The notes under the pieces were generated by a model. The model had not been told where the DNA came from. It saw only the letters and a program-made list of their open reading frames with translations, and searched no databases. Position numbers and translations under genes: made by a program. DNA of 51,001 nucleotides from Planctomycetota bacterium (GTDB taxonomy: Bacteria > Planctomycetota > J058), in the NCBI GenBank assembly GCA_019636275.1, contig JAHBXY010000056.1, positions 1-51,001 on the forward strand, written 5' to 3'. Shown here one piece after another: positions 8,092 to 16,290 of the stretch; positions within the stretch are counted from its first letter, which is position 1, and the number at the start of each line of letters is the position of its first letter.

Positions 8092-9861
8092 TCAGTCCTC
8101 GGACGGCCCGGCGAAGATCCGCCGCAGGAGCCCGACGACCATGAACACGGCCAGCGTGGCGCCGACGCTGGCGACGATCGCCAGGACGACCGCCGCGGCG
8201 CCGGGGTCGACGCCGCCGCCGGCGCCGTGCACCTGCACCCCGAGCGCCTCGGCGCAGCCCTTGACCGTGGCCGTGAGGAACACGAGCACGAAGCCGAGCG
8301 CGGCCAGGACCATGGCGCCGGCGGCGGTGAGGAGGCCGGCGACCGCGCCGACGACCTGCCCGACGACCGCGAGCGCCCGGCCGACGGGGCCGCGCGGGCG
8401 GGCGCGCACGCGCACGGCGGGCGCGTGGCGGCGACGGGGCGGGAAGAGCGTCACGGCGCAGCCGGCGCCGAGGACGGCGGCGCACCCGGCGGCCACCTGC
8501 GCCGTCAGCTCGAAGGCGTGGGCGGGGAGCGCGCCGGCGAGGCCGTAGAGCGCGGGCGCCCAGCCGGCGAGGAGGGCCGACAGGGCCAGCGCCGCGGCGG
8601 TCGAGGTCGTCGTCCGGGCCCGGCGCTCCAGGCGGCGGAACCAGAGGAGGAAGGCCGCGCCGAGGAGCGCGCCCACCTTGAGGGGCGCGAGCTCGAGCCA
8701 GGCCTCCGGCCCCAGGCGCACGGTCGTGTGCTGCGCCTCGAGGAAGGCGGCGAAGGCGGCCGACGCCAGCGCGCCGAGGAGGAAGATCCTCCCGGCGTGG
8801 TGCGCGGGGCGCGGCGCCGGCGCCGGCGGCGCCGCCGGCGGCTCGAGGTCGGGGACGCGGGCCAGGGCGGCGAGGACCTCGCCCGCATCGCGGAAGCGGC
8901 GCTCTCGGTCCTCCTCGACCAGCCGGAAGACCAGGTCGTCCCAGGCGGGGTGCAGGTCCGGGCGCAGGCGCGAGGGCGGGCGGATCGTCCGCGGGCTGGC
9001 GCCCGTGAGCATGACGAAGAGCGTCTTGCCGAAGCTGAACAGGTCCGCGCGGCCGTCGATCGCGGCCCCCCGGAGGCGCGACGGGTCCTCCTGCTCGGGC
9101 GCGACGAACAGGGGCGTGCCCATGGGGCCGTCGAGCGTGGCCCGCGAGAGGGTCCCCGACTGGACGAGGTCGGGGGCGCCGGCGCTGATCGTGCCGATCC
9201 CCAGGTCGGCCAGCTTGGGCGTGCCGCGCGCGTCGAACAGCACGTTGCCCGGCTTGACGTCGCGGTGGACGACGCCGCGGCCGTGCGCGAACGCCAGCGC
9301 CTCGAGGACGCCGCGGGCGACCGCGCGCACGTCGGCCACCGGCAGCCCGCCCGGGTAGCGCTCGAGCAGGTGGTCGAGGCTGCCGCCCTGGCAGCACTCC
9401 ATGACCAGGAACGGCGCCTCGCCGTCGTCGGCGACCTGCTCGACGCGCACGATGTGCGGGTGCTCGAGCGGCGCGGTGAGGCGCGCCTCGCGCACGACGC
9501 GCTCGGCCACGTCGGGGCGGGGCACCTTGAGCGCGACCCGGCGCTGGAGCTGCTCCTGCGTGGCCTCGTAGACCCAGGCCTGCCCGCCGGCGCCCAGGAG
9601 GCGCACGATGCGGAAGGGGCCGAGGCGGTCGCCCGGGCGGTAGGGGGCCTCGGCCGGCGCGCCGAACAGCCGTTCGGCGGCGTCGTGGACGACCGAGCGC
9701 AGCTCGGCGGGCAGGGGGAAGTCCTCCGCCTGGAAGAGCCGGTCGACGTCGCGGCGGCGCGGCTCGCGGCCGTCGTCTTCGGACCGGGCGCCCGGGGCGC
9801 CGTAGGCGGGAGGGTGGGTGTCCGCCCCGGGGCGGTCGGCGTCGATGGTCACCACACTCAT
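8092..9861 (-). CDS. Membrane-anchored Hanks-type Ser/Thr protein kinase
   Basis: A 589-aa kinase. The cytoplasmic kinase domain spans roughly residues 75-335: glycine loop LLGAGGQAWVY, VALK lysine at 112, catalytic HRDVKPGN at 199-206, metal-binding DLG in place of DFG, and the APE motif as APEQ. A proline/alanine linker follows, then about five predicted TM helices in the last 220 residues (for example AAAVVLAIVASVGATLAVFM). Start chosen at ATG 9861; a TTG at 9915, only 4 nt after the sigma-factor stop, would add 18 residues. It lies directly downstream of a sigma-70 family factor on the same strand, an arrangement frequent in Planctomycetota, suggesting a kinase-sigma signalling pair. Substrate unknown. 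Confidence 0.9.
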   Translation of the reverse strand: MSVVTIDADRPGADTHPPAYGAPGARSEDDGREPRRRDVDRLFQAEDFPLPAELRSVVHDAAERLFGAPAEAPYRPGDRLGPFRIVRLLGAGGQAWVYEATQEQLQRRVALKVPRPDVAERVVREARLTAPLEHPHIVRVEQVADDGEAPFLVMECCQGGSLDHLLERYPGGLPVADVRAVARGVLEALAFAHGRGVVHRDVKPGNVLFDARGTPKLADLGIGTISAGAPDLVQSGTLSRATLDGPMGTPLFVAPEQEDPSRLRGAAIDGRADLFSFGKTLFVMLTGASPRTIRPPSRLRPDLHPAWDDLVFRLVEEDRERRFRDAGEVLAALARVPDLEPPAAPPAPAPRPAHHAGRIFLLGALASAAFAAFLEAQHTTVRLGPEAWLELAPLKVGALLGAAFLLWFRRLERRARTTTSTAAALALSALLAGWAPALYGLAGALPAHAFELTAQVAAGCAAVLGAGCAVTLFPPRRRHAPAVRVRARPRGPVGRALAVVGQVVGAVAGLLTAAGAMVLAALGFVLVFLTATVKGCAEALGVQVHGAGGGVDPGAAAVVLAIVASVGATLAVFMVVGLLRRIFAGPSED

Positions 9862-9919
9862 TGTCTGCCCGACGGGCGCGCCGTGGGGAGCGCCTTTCGA
9901 GCAACTGCGCAGCAAGGGG

Positions 9920-10480
9920 TTAGCGCCCGCCGAGGAGCTCGTCGATCAGCGCGTGGGCGTCGGCCAGGCGCTTGCGGATCGTCTTGCGGTCCCGCTCGAG
10001 GGCCTGGGCGACCTCCTCCTGGGTCAGGCCGCCCTCGTAGTAGAGGACGAAGCACTCGTAGGTCTCGGCGCCGAGCCGCCGGCGGACCTGCTCGAGGACG
10101 TGGGCGGCGTCGAGCGTGCGCTCGCGCGCCTCGACGCCGTCGGCGCGCCGGGCGGCGGGCGCCGGCGCCTCGTCGCCCTCGAGCTGCGCCGGGCGCCGCT
10201 CGCGCTCGCGGCACCACTGCGCCCACACCGTGTGCGCCTTGAGCCACATCCAGGCGTTGAACGAGCGGCCCGGGTCGTACTTCCGCGCGCGCAGGCTCTC
10301 CTCCAGGAGCACGATCGTGCGCGAGAGGCAGTCCTCGGCGTCGGCCGGCTCGCGGACCATGCGCCGGAAGTAGCGGTGCACGCGCTCGAGCACGCGCTCG
10401 AACAGGAGCGCGTGGGCGAGCCGCGCGCCGGGCGACCCGGACGCCATGGCATCGGCGGCGAGCTGGGTGGTGGTGTGCAT
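9920..10480 (-). CDS. ECF-type RNA polymerase sigma factor
   Basis: A 186-aa sigma-70 family protein. Region 2 (about residues 25-90) includes RYFRRMVREPADAEDCLSR, matching the 2.1-2.2 helices with the conserved DAED, and FNAWMWLKAHTVWAQWCRE (2.3-2.4). Region 4 (about residues 120-185) has the helix-turn-helix GLTQEEVAQALERDRKTIRKRL. Between them is an acidic, alanine-rich linker. No anti-sigma gene is adjacent; instead the membrane kinase gene starts 4-58 nt downstream, suggesting the kinase controls it by phosphorylation (inference). Start ATG at 10480. Confidence 0.88.
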   Translation of the reverse strand: MHTTTQLAADAMASGSPGARLAHALLFERVLERVHRYFRRMVREPADAEDCLSRTIVLLEESLRARKYDPGRSFNAWMWLKAHTVWAQWCRERERRPAQLEGDEAPAPAARRADGVEARERTLDAAHVLEQVRRRLGAETYECFVLYYEGGLTQEEVAQALERDRKTIRKRLADAHALIDELLGGR

Positions 10481-10545
10481 CCGCCCTCGCCTTCAGTCTC
10501 CCCCGGCTGGGGCCCACGCGCGAGCCGTCGGGTCGGCGCCGTCGG

Positions 10546-11289
10546 TCACGCCCCTTCGTCGGGCGGGAGCGGCACGAGGCCGAACACGCGCCGGAAGACG
10601 GCGTGGCCGGCGTAGATCAGCGGCGTGACCAGCACGGCGAGGACGAACTTGAGCACGTAGCCGGTCGCGGCGAGCTTGAGGACCGTGCTCATCGGGATCG
10701 CCTGACCCGTGGCGAGCGCCTTGGCCTGGAAGTAGAGCGTCGTGACGATGAGGCTGTCGACGACCTGCGAGAGGACCGTGCTGCCGGTGGCGCGCAGCCA
10801 CAGGAGCTTGCCGCCGGTGAGGCGCTTCATGAAGCCGAACACGGCGATGTCCGTGAGCTGCGCGATCAGGTAGGCCACGAGCGAGGCCACGTACATGAGC
10901 TTGGTCGAGCCGAGCACCTCGTCGAAGGCCTGCTCCGACACGTTGTAGTCGGCCGGCAGGTAGGGCATGGCCTGCGACACGTTCAGCACGACGAAGGCGA
11001 ACACCGCCATGGCCAGGGCGATGAACGTCATGCGCCGCGTGGCCTTCTTGCCGTAGTACTCGTTGACGAGGTCGGTGATGAGGAACGTGAGCGGGAAGGT
11101 GAGCATGCCGCAGGTGTGCTCGATCGACAGGCCGAGCACCTCGACGCGGAACAGCTTCACGCCGACGATGTCGGCCATGATCAGGCAGGTGGAGAAGAAG
11201 GCCGCCAGCCACAGGTAGAGGAGCTGGGCCCGCGTGAACTGGGGGCCCCCGGCGGCGGGGCGGTCCCCGAACGTGTGCGTCTCGCTCAT
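10546..11289 (-). CDS. yhhQ: Queuosine precursor transporter
   Basis: A 247-aa integral membrane protein of the YhhQ/QueT-like VUT family that imports queuosine precursors (preQ0/preQ1) for tRNA modification. Six or more TM segments are visible, starting with LLYLWLAAFFSTCLIMADIV. Family hallmarks include the segment FPLTFLITDLVNEYYGKKAT (about residues 65-84) and the TDIAVFGFMKR stretch. Length is typical. It starts with ATG at 11289. No queuosine synthesis gene lies next to it in the window, consistent with a salvage role. A preQ1 riboswitch was looked for in the upstream 115 nt and not seen. Confidence 0.9.
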   Translation of the reverse strand: MSETHTFGDRPAAGGPQFTRAQLLYLWLAAFFSTCLIMADIVGVKLFRVEVLGLSIEHTCGMLTFPLTFLITDLVNEYYGKKATRRMTFIALAMAVFAFVVLNVSQAMPYLPADYNVSEQAFDEVLGSTKLMYVASLVAYLIAQLTDIAVFGFMKRLTGGKLLWLRATGSTVLSQVVDSLIVTTLYFQAKALATGQAIPMSTVLKLAATGYVLKFVLAVLVTPLIYAGHAVFRRVFGLVPLPPDEGA

Positions 11290-11405
11290 GGCGCCCCCCC
11301 GGACGCGACCAGGCTAGCCCACGTCACGCACGAACAGAACAGCCAACCGCCAGGGAGCGCGCGCCGCGGCCCGGTCGTCGATCGCGCCAGGGCGCCAGGC
11401 AGGGG

Positions 11406-11726
11406 TCAGGAGAGGACGCTGTAGTCCTGATCCCCATCGTGCCAGCGCATGTAGTTCTCGTGCCACTCGAGCTTGCCGCGCAGGGCCTCCTGGGTGACCC
11501 CCAGGCTGCGGGCGGCCAGCGTCAGGGCGACGGGGACGGGGAGGTCGAGCCGGGCGCGGACGGCGCAGAAGAGCGCCGCGGCGAGCCACGTCGAGGGGTC
11601 GCCCGGGCCGTGCCAGTAGTTGCCGCGGCTCTGCTCGCGGCGCGCCTCGTCGGCGGGGAGGCGCACGGTCCGCCCCTCGTGCTCGACCTCGGCGTCGTGG
11701 AAGTAGGAGGGCGCGTCGTCGCTCAC
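11406..11726 (-). CDS. Small conserved-looking protein of unknown function
   Basis: A 106-aa soluble protein I do not recognise. It starts at GTG 11726 (VSDDAPSYFHDAEVEHEGRT...), a more natural start than in-frame codons further up, which would add an arginine-rich tail. It is unusually rich in Trp/Tyr/His around residues 38-50 (SRGNYWHGPGDPSTWLAAAL) and ends with LEWHENYMRWHDGDQDYSVL. The middle, LTLAARSLGVTQEALRGKL, looks like a helix-turn-helix or small helical bundle. No signal peptide, TM segment or metal motif is clear. It is divergent from the membrane-protein gene at 11853. Confidence 0.55.
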   Translation of the reverse strand: MSDDAPSYFHDAEVEHEGRTVRLPADEARREQSRGNYWHGPGDPSTWLAAALFCAVRARLDLPVPVALTLAARSLGVTQEALRGKLEWHENYMRWHDGDQDYSVLS

Positions 11727-11817
11727 GGTGCACCTCGGCGTCAGCCTACCGGAGCCCAGGGCCGGTCGGCGCCCGCTCCTCAGCGGCCGGGCGCCGCCGG
11801 CCTGCTCGCCCCTCCCC

Positions 11818-11846
11818 TTGCGCGACGGCCGCCGTGCCGCTCTGAT
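11818..11846 (+). promoter_or_regulatory. Candidate sigma70-type promoter for the gene at 11853
   Basis: TTGCGC (11818-11823), a 17-nt spacer, then TCTGAT (11841-11846). The predicted transcription start falls on or beside the GTG at 11853, which would give a leaderless mRNA. Match to consensus is only partial (3/6 and 4/6). Confidence 0.35.
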
Positions 11847-11852
11847 CGCGTC

Positions 11853-12347
11853 GTGAGCGACGACGCGCGCCCGAGGTCGATCGCGTTCCACGCCGGGGCC
11901 TTGACGCCGAGCGGCGGCAGCCCCGCCCGCCTGGTCGTCGGCGCCCTGCTGGCCCTGCTCGGGGCCGTGAAGCTCGTCGCCGGGGCGTCGGCCGGCGCCT
12001 GGTCCGCGCTAGTCGGGGCCCCGCTGCTCGCGCTGGGCGGGCTCCTCGTGGCCGCGCGCACCGACATCGAGATCGATCGGGTCGCGGGGGTCGTGACCTG
12101 GTCGTGGGCGCTCCAGCCGCTCACGCTGCGACGGCGGCGCTACGCCCTCGCCGAGGTGACCGGCGTCGACGTCGAGGTCACGAGCACGAGCGAGGCCGAG
12201 ACGCGGTACTACGTCGTCCTCCTCCTCGCCGCGGGGCGACGCTTGGTCCTCGACTCGACCGGTGATCCGCGGACGGCGCGCGCCGAGGGCGAGCGGGTCG
12301 CGCGGTTCTGCGGGGTCACGGCGCACGTGCCCCCGGAGCTGGCCTGA
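11853..12347 (+). CDS. Two-TM membrane protein with PH-like C-terminal domain
   Basis: A 164-aa protein starting at GTG 11853. Two hydrophobic segments (about residues 27-47, LVVGALLALLGAVKLVAG, and 52-68) form a hairpin near the N-terminus. The remaining part alternates beta strands: IEIDRVAGVVTWSWAL, RYALAEVTGVDVEV, TRYYVVLLLAAGRRLVLDS. This two-TM plus beta-domain layout is seen in bacterial PH-domain or DUF-type membrane proteins, but no family is certain. The next gene starts 12 nt later, so the two probably form a unit. Function unknown. Confidence 0.65.
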   Translation: MSDDARPRSIAFHAGALTPSGGSPARLVVGALLALLGAVKLVAGASAGAWSALVGAPLLALGGLLVAARTDIEIDRVAGVVTWSWALQPLTLRRRRYALAEVTGVDVEVTSTSEAETRYYVVLLLAAGRRLVLDSTGDPRTARAEGERVARFCGVTAHVPPELA

Positions 12348-12359
12348 GGGCGCCGCCGG

Positions 12360-12992
12360 ATGAGCGATCCATCGCCCCCCGCTCCGGTCGAGTCGACGCT
12401 TCAGGACGCGAGCCCGGCGTGGATCGTCGAGGCCACGCTCGGGGTCCTGCTCCTGGCCCACCTGCTGCTCGTCGCCGCCATGCGCGCGTCGGCGGCGGCC
12501 ATGCCGCTGTTCTTCGCGCAGGCCTGCCTGCTCGGCCCGCTGGGCCTCCTCGCGGCGCTGGCCGGCGCGAGGGAGGCGGTCCGCCGGCGGGCGGGGCGCG
12601 GGCGCCTGGCCGCGCTCGTCCTCCTCGTCGGAGCGGCGACGATCCTGCCCGGCTTCGCCGAGGTGAACCTGGCGGCCGGCGCGCGGCGCGACCTCGAGCG
12701 CGCCGGCGGCGCCGGGCGGCTCGTGGAGGAGGGACGCGCGCTCCTCGAGCGCCGGGCGGGCGAGCCGCCGGGCTACCTGACCGCGGCCGACTGGCCGCTC
12801 CTCGCGCGCTTCCGCGGCACCGCGTGGGCGGACGGCGTCACCCTGCGGGTCCCCTGCTTCGGGGTGGGCGACTACGGGCGCGGGCAGGGCGCCTACTGGG
12901 GGTTCGTCGTCGGGGCCGCCGGGGCGGCGCCGGTCGGCCGGCCCGTGGCGGACGGCCTCTCCTGGTGGTCGCACCACGAGCACGCCCGGTAG
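12360..12992 (+). CDS. Membrane protein of unknown function
   Basis: A 210-aa protein, ATG at 12360. Three hydrophobic segments lie in the first 105 residues (about 21-45, VEATLGVLLLAHLLLVAA; about 48-70; and about 82-100, LAALVLLVGAATILPGF). The C-terminal half is soluble and ends with WGFVVGAAGAAPVGRPVADG and a Trp/His-rich tail. I recognise no family. It sits 12 nt after the two-TM protein and before the aminotransferase promoter. Confidence 0.6.
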   Translation: MSDPSPPAPVESTLQDASPAWIVEATLGVLLLAHLLLVAAMRASAAAMPLFFAQACLLGPLGLLAALAGAREAVRRRAGRGRLAALVLLVGAATILPGFAEVNLAAGARRDLERAGGAGRLVEEGRALLERRAGEPPGYLTAADWPLLARFRGTAWADGVTLRVPCFGVGDYGRGQGAYWGFVVGAAGAAPVGRPVADGLSWWSHHEHAR

Positions 12993-12997
12993 CTTCC

Positions 12998-13027
12998 TTG
13001 CCCCCCGTCGGCGCGCGCCCGTAGAAT
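12998..13027 (+). promoter_or_regulatory. Candidate sigma70 promoter of the aminotransferase gene
   Basis: TTGCCC (12998-13003), an 18-nt spacer, TAGAAT (13022-13027; 5/6 match to the -10 consensus). The transcript would begin near 13034 and give a leader of about 48 nt containing the GGAG ribosome binding site before ATG 13082. Confidence 0.45.
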
Positions 13028-13081
13028 CGACGCCTTCACCGCGCGCGGCGGGCAGCCCGGCGCGCGGCAGGAGATCCCCCG

Positions 13082-14458
13082 ATGGCCTTCGACCTCAAGC
13101 AGCTCATCCGCGAGCACCAGGGCCGCGAGCTCGACCTGTTGCGCGAGACGATGAACCCGCGCTTCGCCAAGGTCCTGTCGACGATCGGCTTCGACCCGGT
13201 CTACGTGCGCGGCCAGGGCGCGCACCTCTGGGACAAGGACGGCAACGACTACCTGGACATGCTCTCGGGCTACGGCGTGTTCAACGTCGGGCGCAACCAC
13301 CCGAAGGTCAAGGACGCGATCCGGCAGTACCTCGAGGTCGACAGCCCGAACCTGATCAAGATGGGCACGCAGCTCCTCGCCGGCGTCCTGGCCGAGCGGC
13401 TGCTCAAGATCGCCCCGCGCGGGCTCGACACGGTGTTCTTCTGCAACTCGGGCGCGGAGGCGATCGAGGGGGCCATGAAGTTCGCGCGCGCCTACACGGG
13501 GCGCACGCGCATGATCTTCTGCCAGCACGGCTTCCACGGCCTGAGCATGGGCGCCCTCTCGGTCAACGGCCTCGACGAGTTCCGCCACGGCTTCGGCCCG
13601 CTCATGCCCTGGACGCGGATCCCCTTCGGCGACGCGAAGGCGCTCGAGGCGGAGCTCAAGCGCGGCGACGTGGCCGCGTTCGTCGTCGAGCCGATCCAGG
13701 GCCACGGCGTGTTCATCGCGCCGGACGGCTACCTGCAGGAGGCCAAGGCGCTCTGCCAGAAGCACGGCGCGGTGCTCATCGCCGACGAGGTGCAGACCGG
13801 CTTCGGCCGCACGGGAAAGATGTTCGCGAGCGAGCACTGGGGGCTCGAGCCGGACATCATGACGATCTCGAAGGCGCTCTCGGGCGGCTACTGCCCCACG
13901 GGCGCGATCCTCTTCCGCCGGCCGATCTACGAGAAGGTCTTCAGCTCGCTCGACCGGTGCATCGTGCACTCGTCGACGTTCAGCCAGAACGACCTGGCCG
14001 CCGTTTGCGGGCTGGCGACCCTGGCCGTGCTCGAGGAGGAGCGGATCGTCGAGCACGCGGCCGAGACCGGGCAGTACCTGCTGGAGCAGCTCCAGGGCCT
14101 GGTCGGCCGCTACGAGCTGCTGAAGGAGGTCCGCGGCAAGGGGCTCGTGATCGCGATCGAGTTCGGGCCGCCGCGCTCCATGAGCCTGCGCGCCGGCTGG
14201 ACGATGATCCACAAGCTGAACCAGGACCTGTTCTGCCAGGCGATCCTGGTCCCGCTGATGATGGACCACAAGATCCTCGCGCAGGTGGCGGCGCACGGCA
14301 TGGACGTGATCAAGCTGATCCCGCCGCTCGTGCTCACGCGCGCCGACTGCGACCGCTTCCTGGCCTCGTTCGAGGCGGTGCTCGAGGCGGCCCACAAGTT
14401 CCCGGGCCCCCTGTGGGAGGTCGGCTCGCGGATCGCGAAGAACGCCGTCCTCTCGTAG
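13082..14458 (+). CDS. Class-III PLP-dependent aminotransferase
   Basis: A 458-aa fold-type I aminotransferase of the acetylornithine/ornithine/4-aminobutyrate group, transferring an amino group through pyridoxal phosphate in the cytosol. Motifs: cofactor phosphate loop NSGAEAIEGAMKFARAYTG, the PLP-ring Asp at about 235 in the segment IADEVQTGFGRTGKMF, and the Schiff-base Lys at about 264 in TISKALSGGY. The N-terminal extension of about 40 residues and the long C-terminal segment resemble the HpnO-like or putrescine-type members, but hopanoid genes are not nearby, so the substrate is open. It has its own promoter-like sequence and a GGAG box before the ATG. The PPi-phosphofructokinase gene follows after 91 nt. 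Confidence 0.88.
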   Translation: MAFDLKQLIREHQGRELDLLRETMNPRFAKVLSTIGFDPVYVRGQGAHLWDKDGNDYLDMLSGYGVFNVGRNHPKVKDAIRQYLEVDSPNLIKMGTQLLAGVLAERLLKIAPRGLDTVFFCNSGAEAIEGAMKFARAYTGRTRMIFCQHGFHGLSMGALSVNGLDEFRHGFGPLMPWTRIPFGDAKALEAELKRGDVAAFVVEPIQGHGVFIAPDGYLQEAKALCQKHGAVLIADEVQTGFGRTGKMFASEHWGLEPDIMTISKALSGGYCPTGAILFRRPIYEKVFSSLDRCIVHSSTFSQNDLAAVCGLATLAVLEEERIVEHAAETGQYLLEQLQGLVGRYELLKEVRGKGLVIAIEFGPPRSMSLRAGWTMIHKLNQDLFCQAILVPLMMDHKILAQVAAHGMDVIKLIPPLVLTRADCDRFLASFEAVLEAAHKFPGPLWEVGSRIAKNAVLS

Positions 14459-14475
14459 CGCCTCGCGTCGGCCCC

Positions 14476-14504
14476 TTGACGGCCTCGCCGCCTGGCCGGA
14501 CCAT
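14476..14504 (+). promoter_or_regulatory. Possible promoter of the phosphofructokinase gene
   Basis: TTGACG (14476-14481; 5/6 to the -35 consensus), a 17-nt spacer, then GACCAT (14499-14504; 3/6). It lies about 46 nt before the ATG at 14550, and a GGAGGAG ribosome binding site follows. The -10 element is weak. Confidence 0.3.
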
Positions 14505-14549
14505 CCGCGCCCTCGGGGGACTGCCCCACGGGGGCCGGAGGAGCCGACG

Positions 14550-15785
14550 ATGGTGGACAAGCTCGCGGGCAAGGTGCTGGTGGCGCAGGGCGGCGGCCCC
14601 ACGGCGGTGATCAACCAGAGCCTCACGGGCGTCGTCCTCGAGGCGCGCAAGTTCCCGCACATCACGCGCGTCTACGGGGCGCTGCACGGCGTGCGCGGGA
14701 TCATCGACGAGGACTTCCTCGACCTCACGCGCGAGACGACGCACAACCTCGAGGCCGTGGCCCTGACGCCCTCGTCGGCGCTGCTGTCGACGCGCGACAA
14801 GCCGGACCGCGACTACTGCCACCGCATGTTCGAGGTCCTGCGCGCGCACGGGATCCACTACTTCTTCTACGTCGGCGGCAACGACTCGTCGGACACGCTC
14901 CGGATCGTCAACGAGGAGGCGGAGCAGGCGAAGTACCCCCTGCGCTGCGTGCACATCCCCAAGACGATCGACAACGACCTGATGGAGAACGACCACTGCC
15001 CGGGCTACGGCTCGGCGGCGCGGTTCGTGGCCCAGGCGTTCGGCGGCGTGAACCTCGACAACCGCGCGCTCAAGGGCGTCTACATCGGCGTCGTCATGGG
15101 CCGCCACGCGGGCTTCCTCACGGCGGCCTCCTGCCTGGCCAGGCGCTTCGAGGACGACGGCCCGCACCTGATCTACGTGCCCGAGCGGCCGTTCGACCTC
15201 GACCGCTTCCTGGGCGACGTCGACCGCACGATGAAGCAGTACGGCCGCTGCATCGTGGCCGTCTCCGAGGGCGTCACCGACGCGTCGGGCCAGCCGATCA
15301 TGACGCGCCTCAAGCCCGGCATGGGCCAGGACGCGCACGGCAACGTGCAGCTCTCGGGCACGGGCGCCCTCGGCGACGCGCTCATGGACCACGTCAAGGA
15401 CAACCTGAAGCTCAAGCGCGTGCGCAGCGACACGTTCGGCTACCTGCAGCGGTCGTTCGTCGGCTGCGTCTCGGACCGCGACGCGCACGAGGCGCGCGAG
15501 GCGGCGGAGAAGGCCGTGCAGTTCGCCATGTGGGACGACATCGACGGCTCGGTGGCGATCCGCCGCCCGGTGCCGAACTACTCGGTCGACTACGAGCTCG
15601 TGCCGCTGAAGAACGTCGCCGGCAAGACGCGCCACATGGACGACGCGTTCCTGAACGAGGCCGGCAACGGGGTCACGCAGGCCTTCTACACCTACGTGCG
15701 GCCGCTCGTGGGCTCGGGCATGTTCGAGCCGGCGCGGCTCCGCGCGGCGCGCGTCGCGCCCGTCATCAAGGGGCGCTCTTCTTAG
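14550..15785 (+). CDS. pfp: Diphosphate-type 6-phosphofructokinase
   Basis: A 411-aa phosphofructokinase interconverting fructose 6-phosphate and fructose 1,6-bisphosphate. The phosphoryl donor is predicted to be PPi rather than ATP. GGND at 109-112 has Asp where ATP enzymes have Gly, and PKTIDND at 137-143 has Lys where ATP enzymes have PGTIDND; both are recognised PPi-type markers. The substrate motif MGRHAG is at 183-188. The N-terminal VLVAQGGGPTAVINQSL is the nucleotide/PPi loop. Length fits short PFPs. It is cytosolic. An inorganic pyrophosphatase gene lies 6 kb away on the other strand. The stop is followed within 10 nt by a large palindromic element. Confidence 0.92.
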   Translation: MVDKLAGKVLVAQGGGPTAVINQSLTGVVLEARKFPHITRVYGALHGVRGIIDEDFLDLTRETTHNLEAVALTPSSALLSTRDKPDRDYCHRMFEVLRAHGIHYFFYVGGNDSSDTLRIVNEEAEQAKYPLRCVHIPKTIDNDLMENDHCPGYGSAARFVAQAFGGVNLDNRALKGVYIGVVMGRHAGFLTAASCLARRFEDDGPHLIYVPERPFDLDRFLGDVDRTMKQYGRCIVAVSEGVTDASGQPIMTRLKPGMGQDAHGNVQLSGTGALGDALMDHVKDNLKLKRVRSDTFGYLQRSFVGCVSDRDAHEAREAAEKAVQFAMWDDIDGSVAIRRPVPNYSVDYELVPLKNVAGKTRHMDDAFLNEAGNGVTQAFYTYVRPLVGSGMFEPARLRAARVAPVIKGRSS

Positions 15786-15790
15786 GTGTG

Positions 15791-16045
15791 ATCGACGGCT
15801 GCGGCCGCGGATGCCGGGCGATGGGGGGCGCGCGCGGGTCGTCGGTGTGGCCCGCCTCCGCGAGCTCCGTCCGGCGGCTGCGGCGCCGCAACCCAGGCAG
15901 ACCCTACCGCTCGCGCCCGTCCGCAGCCGCGGGCCTCCCGCTCGCTCGGCGGCCCACCGGGGATCCGGCGATCGATACGACCCGCGCGCGCCCCCCCTCG
16001 CCTCGGCCTCCGCGCCCTCGCCTTGCGCGTGGTTCCATTCCACCC
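15791..16045 (+). repeat. Palindromic extragenic element, copy A (with nested insert)
   Basis: Begins 6 nt after the phosphofructokinase stop. It shares three blocks with copy B (24143-24279, opposite strand): a 26-nt identical block at about 15792-15817, a 17-nt identical block GGATCCGGCGATCGATA at 15961-15977, and a diverged block to about 16045. Two perfect 20-bp arms (15823-15842 and 15977-15996) can form a stem. The apical loop carries about 118 nt absent from copy B (15843-15960), which itself contains a perfect 10-bp inverted repeat (15874-15883 / 15921-15930). No open frame or transposase is associated. The rest of this 505-nt gap (16046-16290) holds small inverted repeats but no gene that I can support. 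Confidence 0.8.
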
Positions 16046-16290
16046 GTGGGTTCGAGCGCATCGATCGCGAGTCTCGCGCGTTGAAGACCGTCCCCGGGGC
16101 AGTGCTCGGTGGGCTCTCTTCGGGTCGAGCCCCCGAAGCGGCGGCCCGTCGGGCCCTCACGGGCGCCGGGCGGCCGGCGCCCGCTCGCGAGGCCACGCCG
16201 GGCAGGGTGACCGGCGCGGGGGCACCTGGCGGGCCGATCTCGCGGCCCGGCGCGGGCCTGTCGGTGGGGCGCGCTAAGGTCAGGAGCAGC

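Noticed and set aside
11290..11405. preQ1 riboswitch ahead of yhhQ
   Set aside because: No A-rich tail plus small hairpin of the preQ1 type could be found in the 115-nt upstream region.
16046..16290. Upstream extension of the YprB-like gene to about 15811
   Set aside because: The extension runs through palindromic element A and is Pro/Arg-rich; ATG 16291 has a ribosome binding site and leads into the domain.
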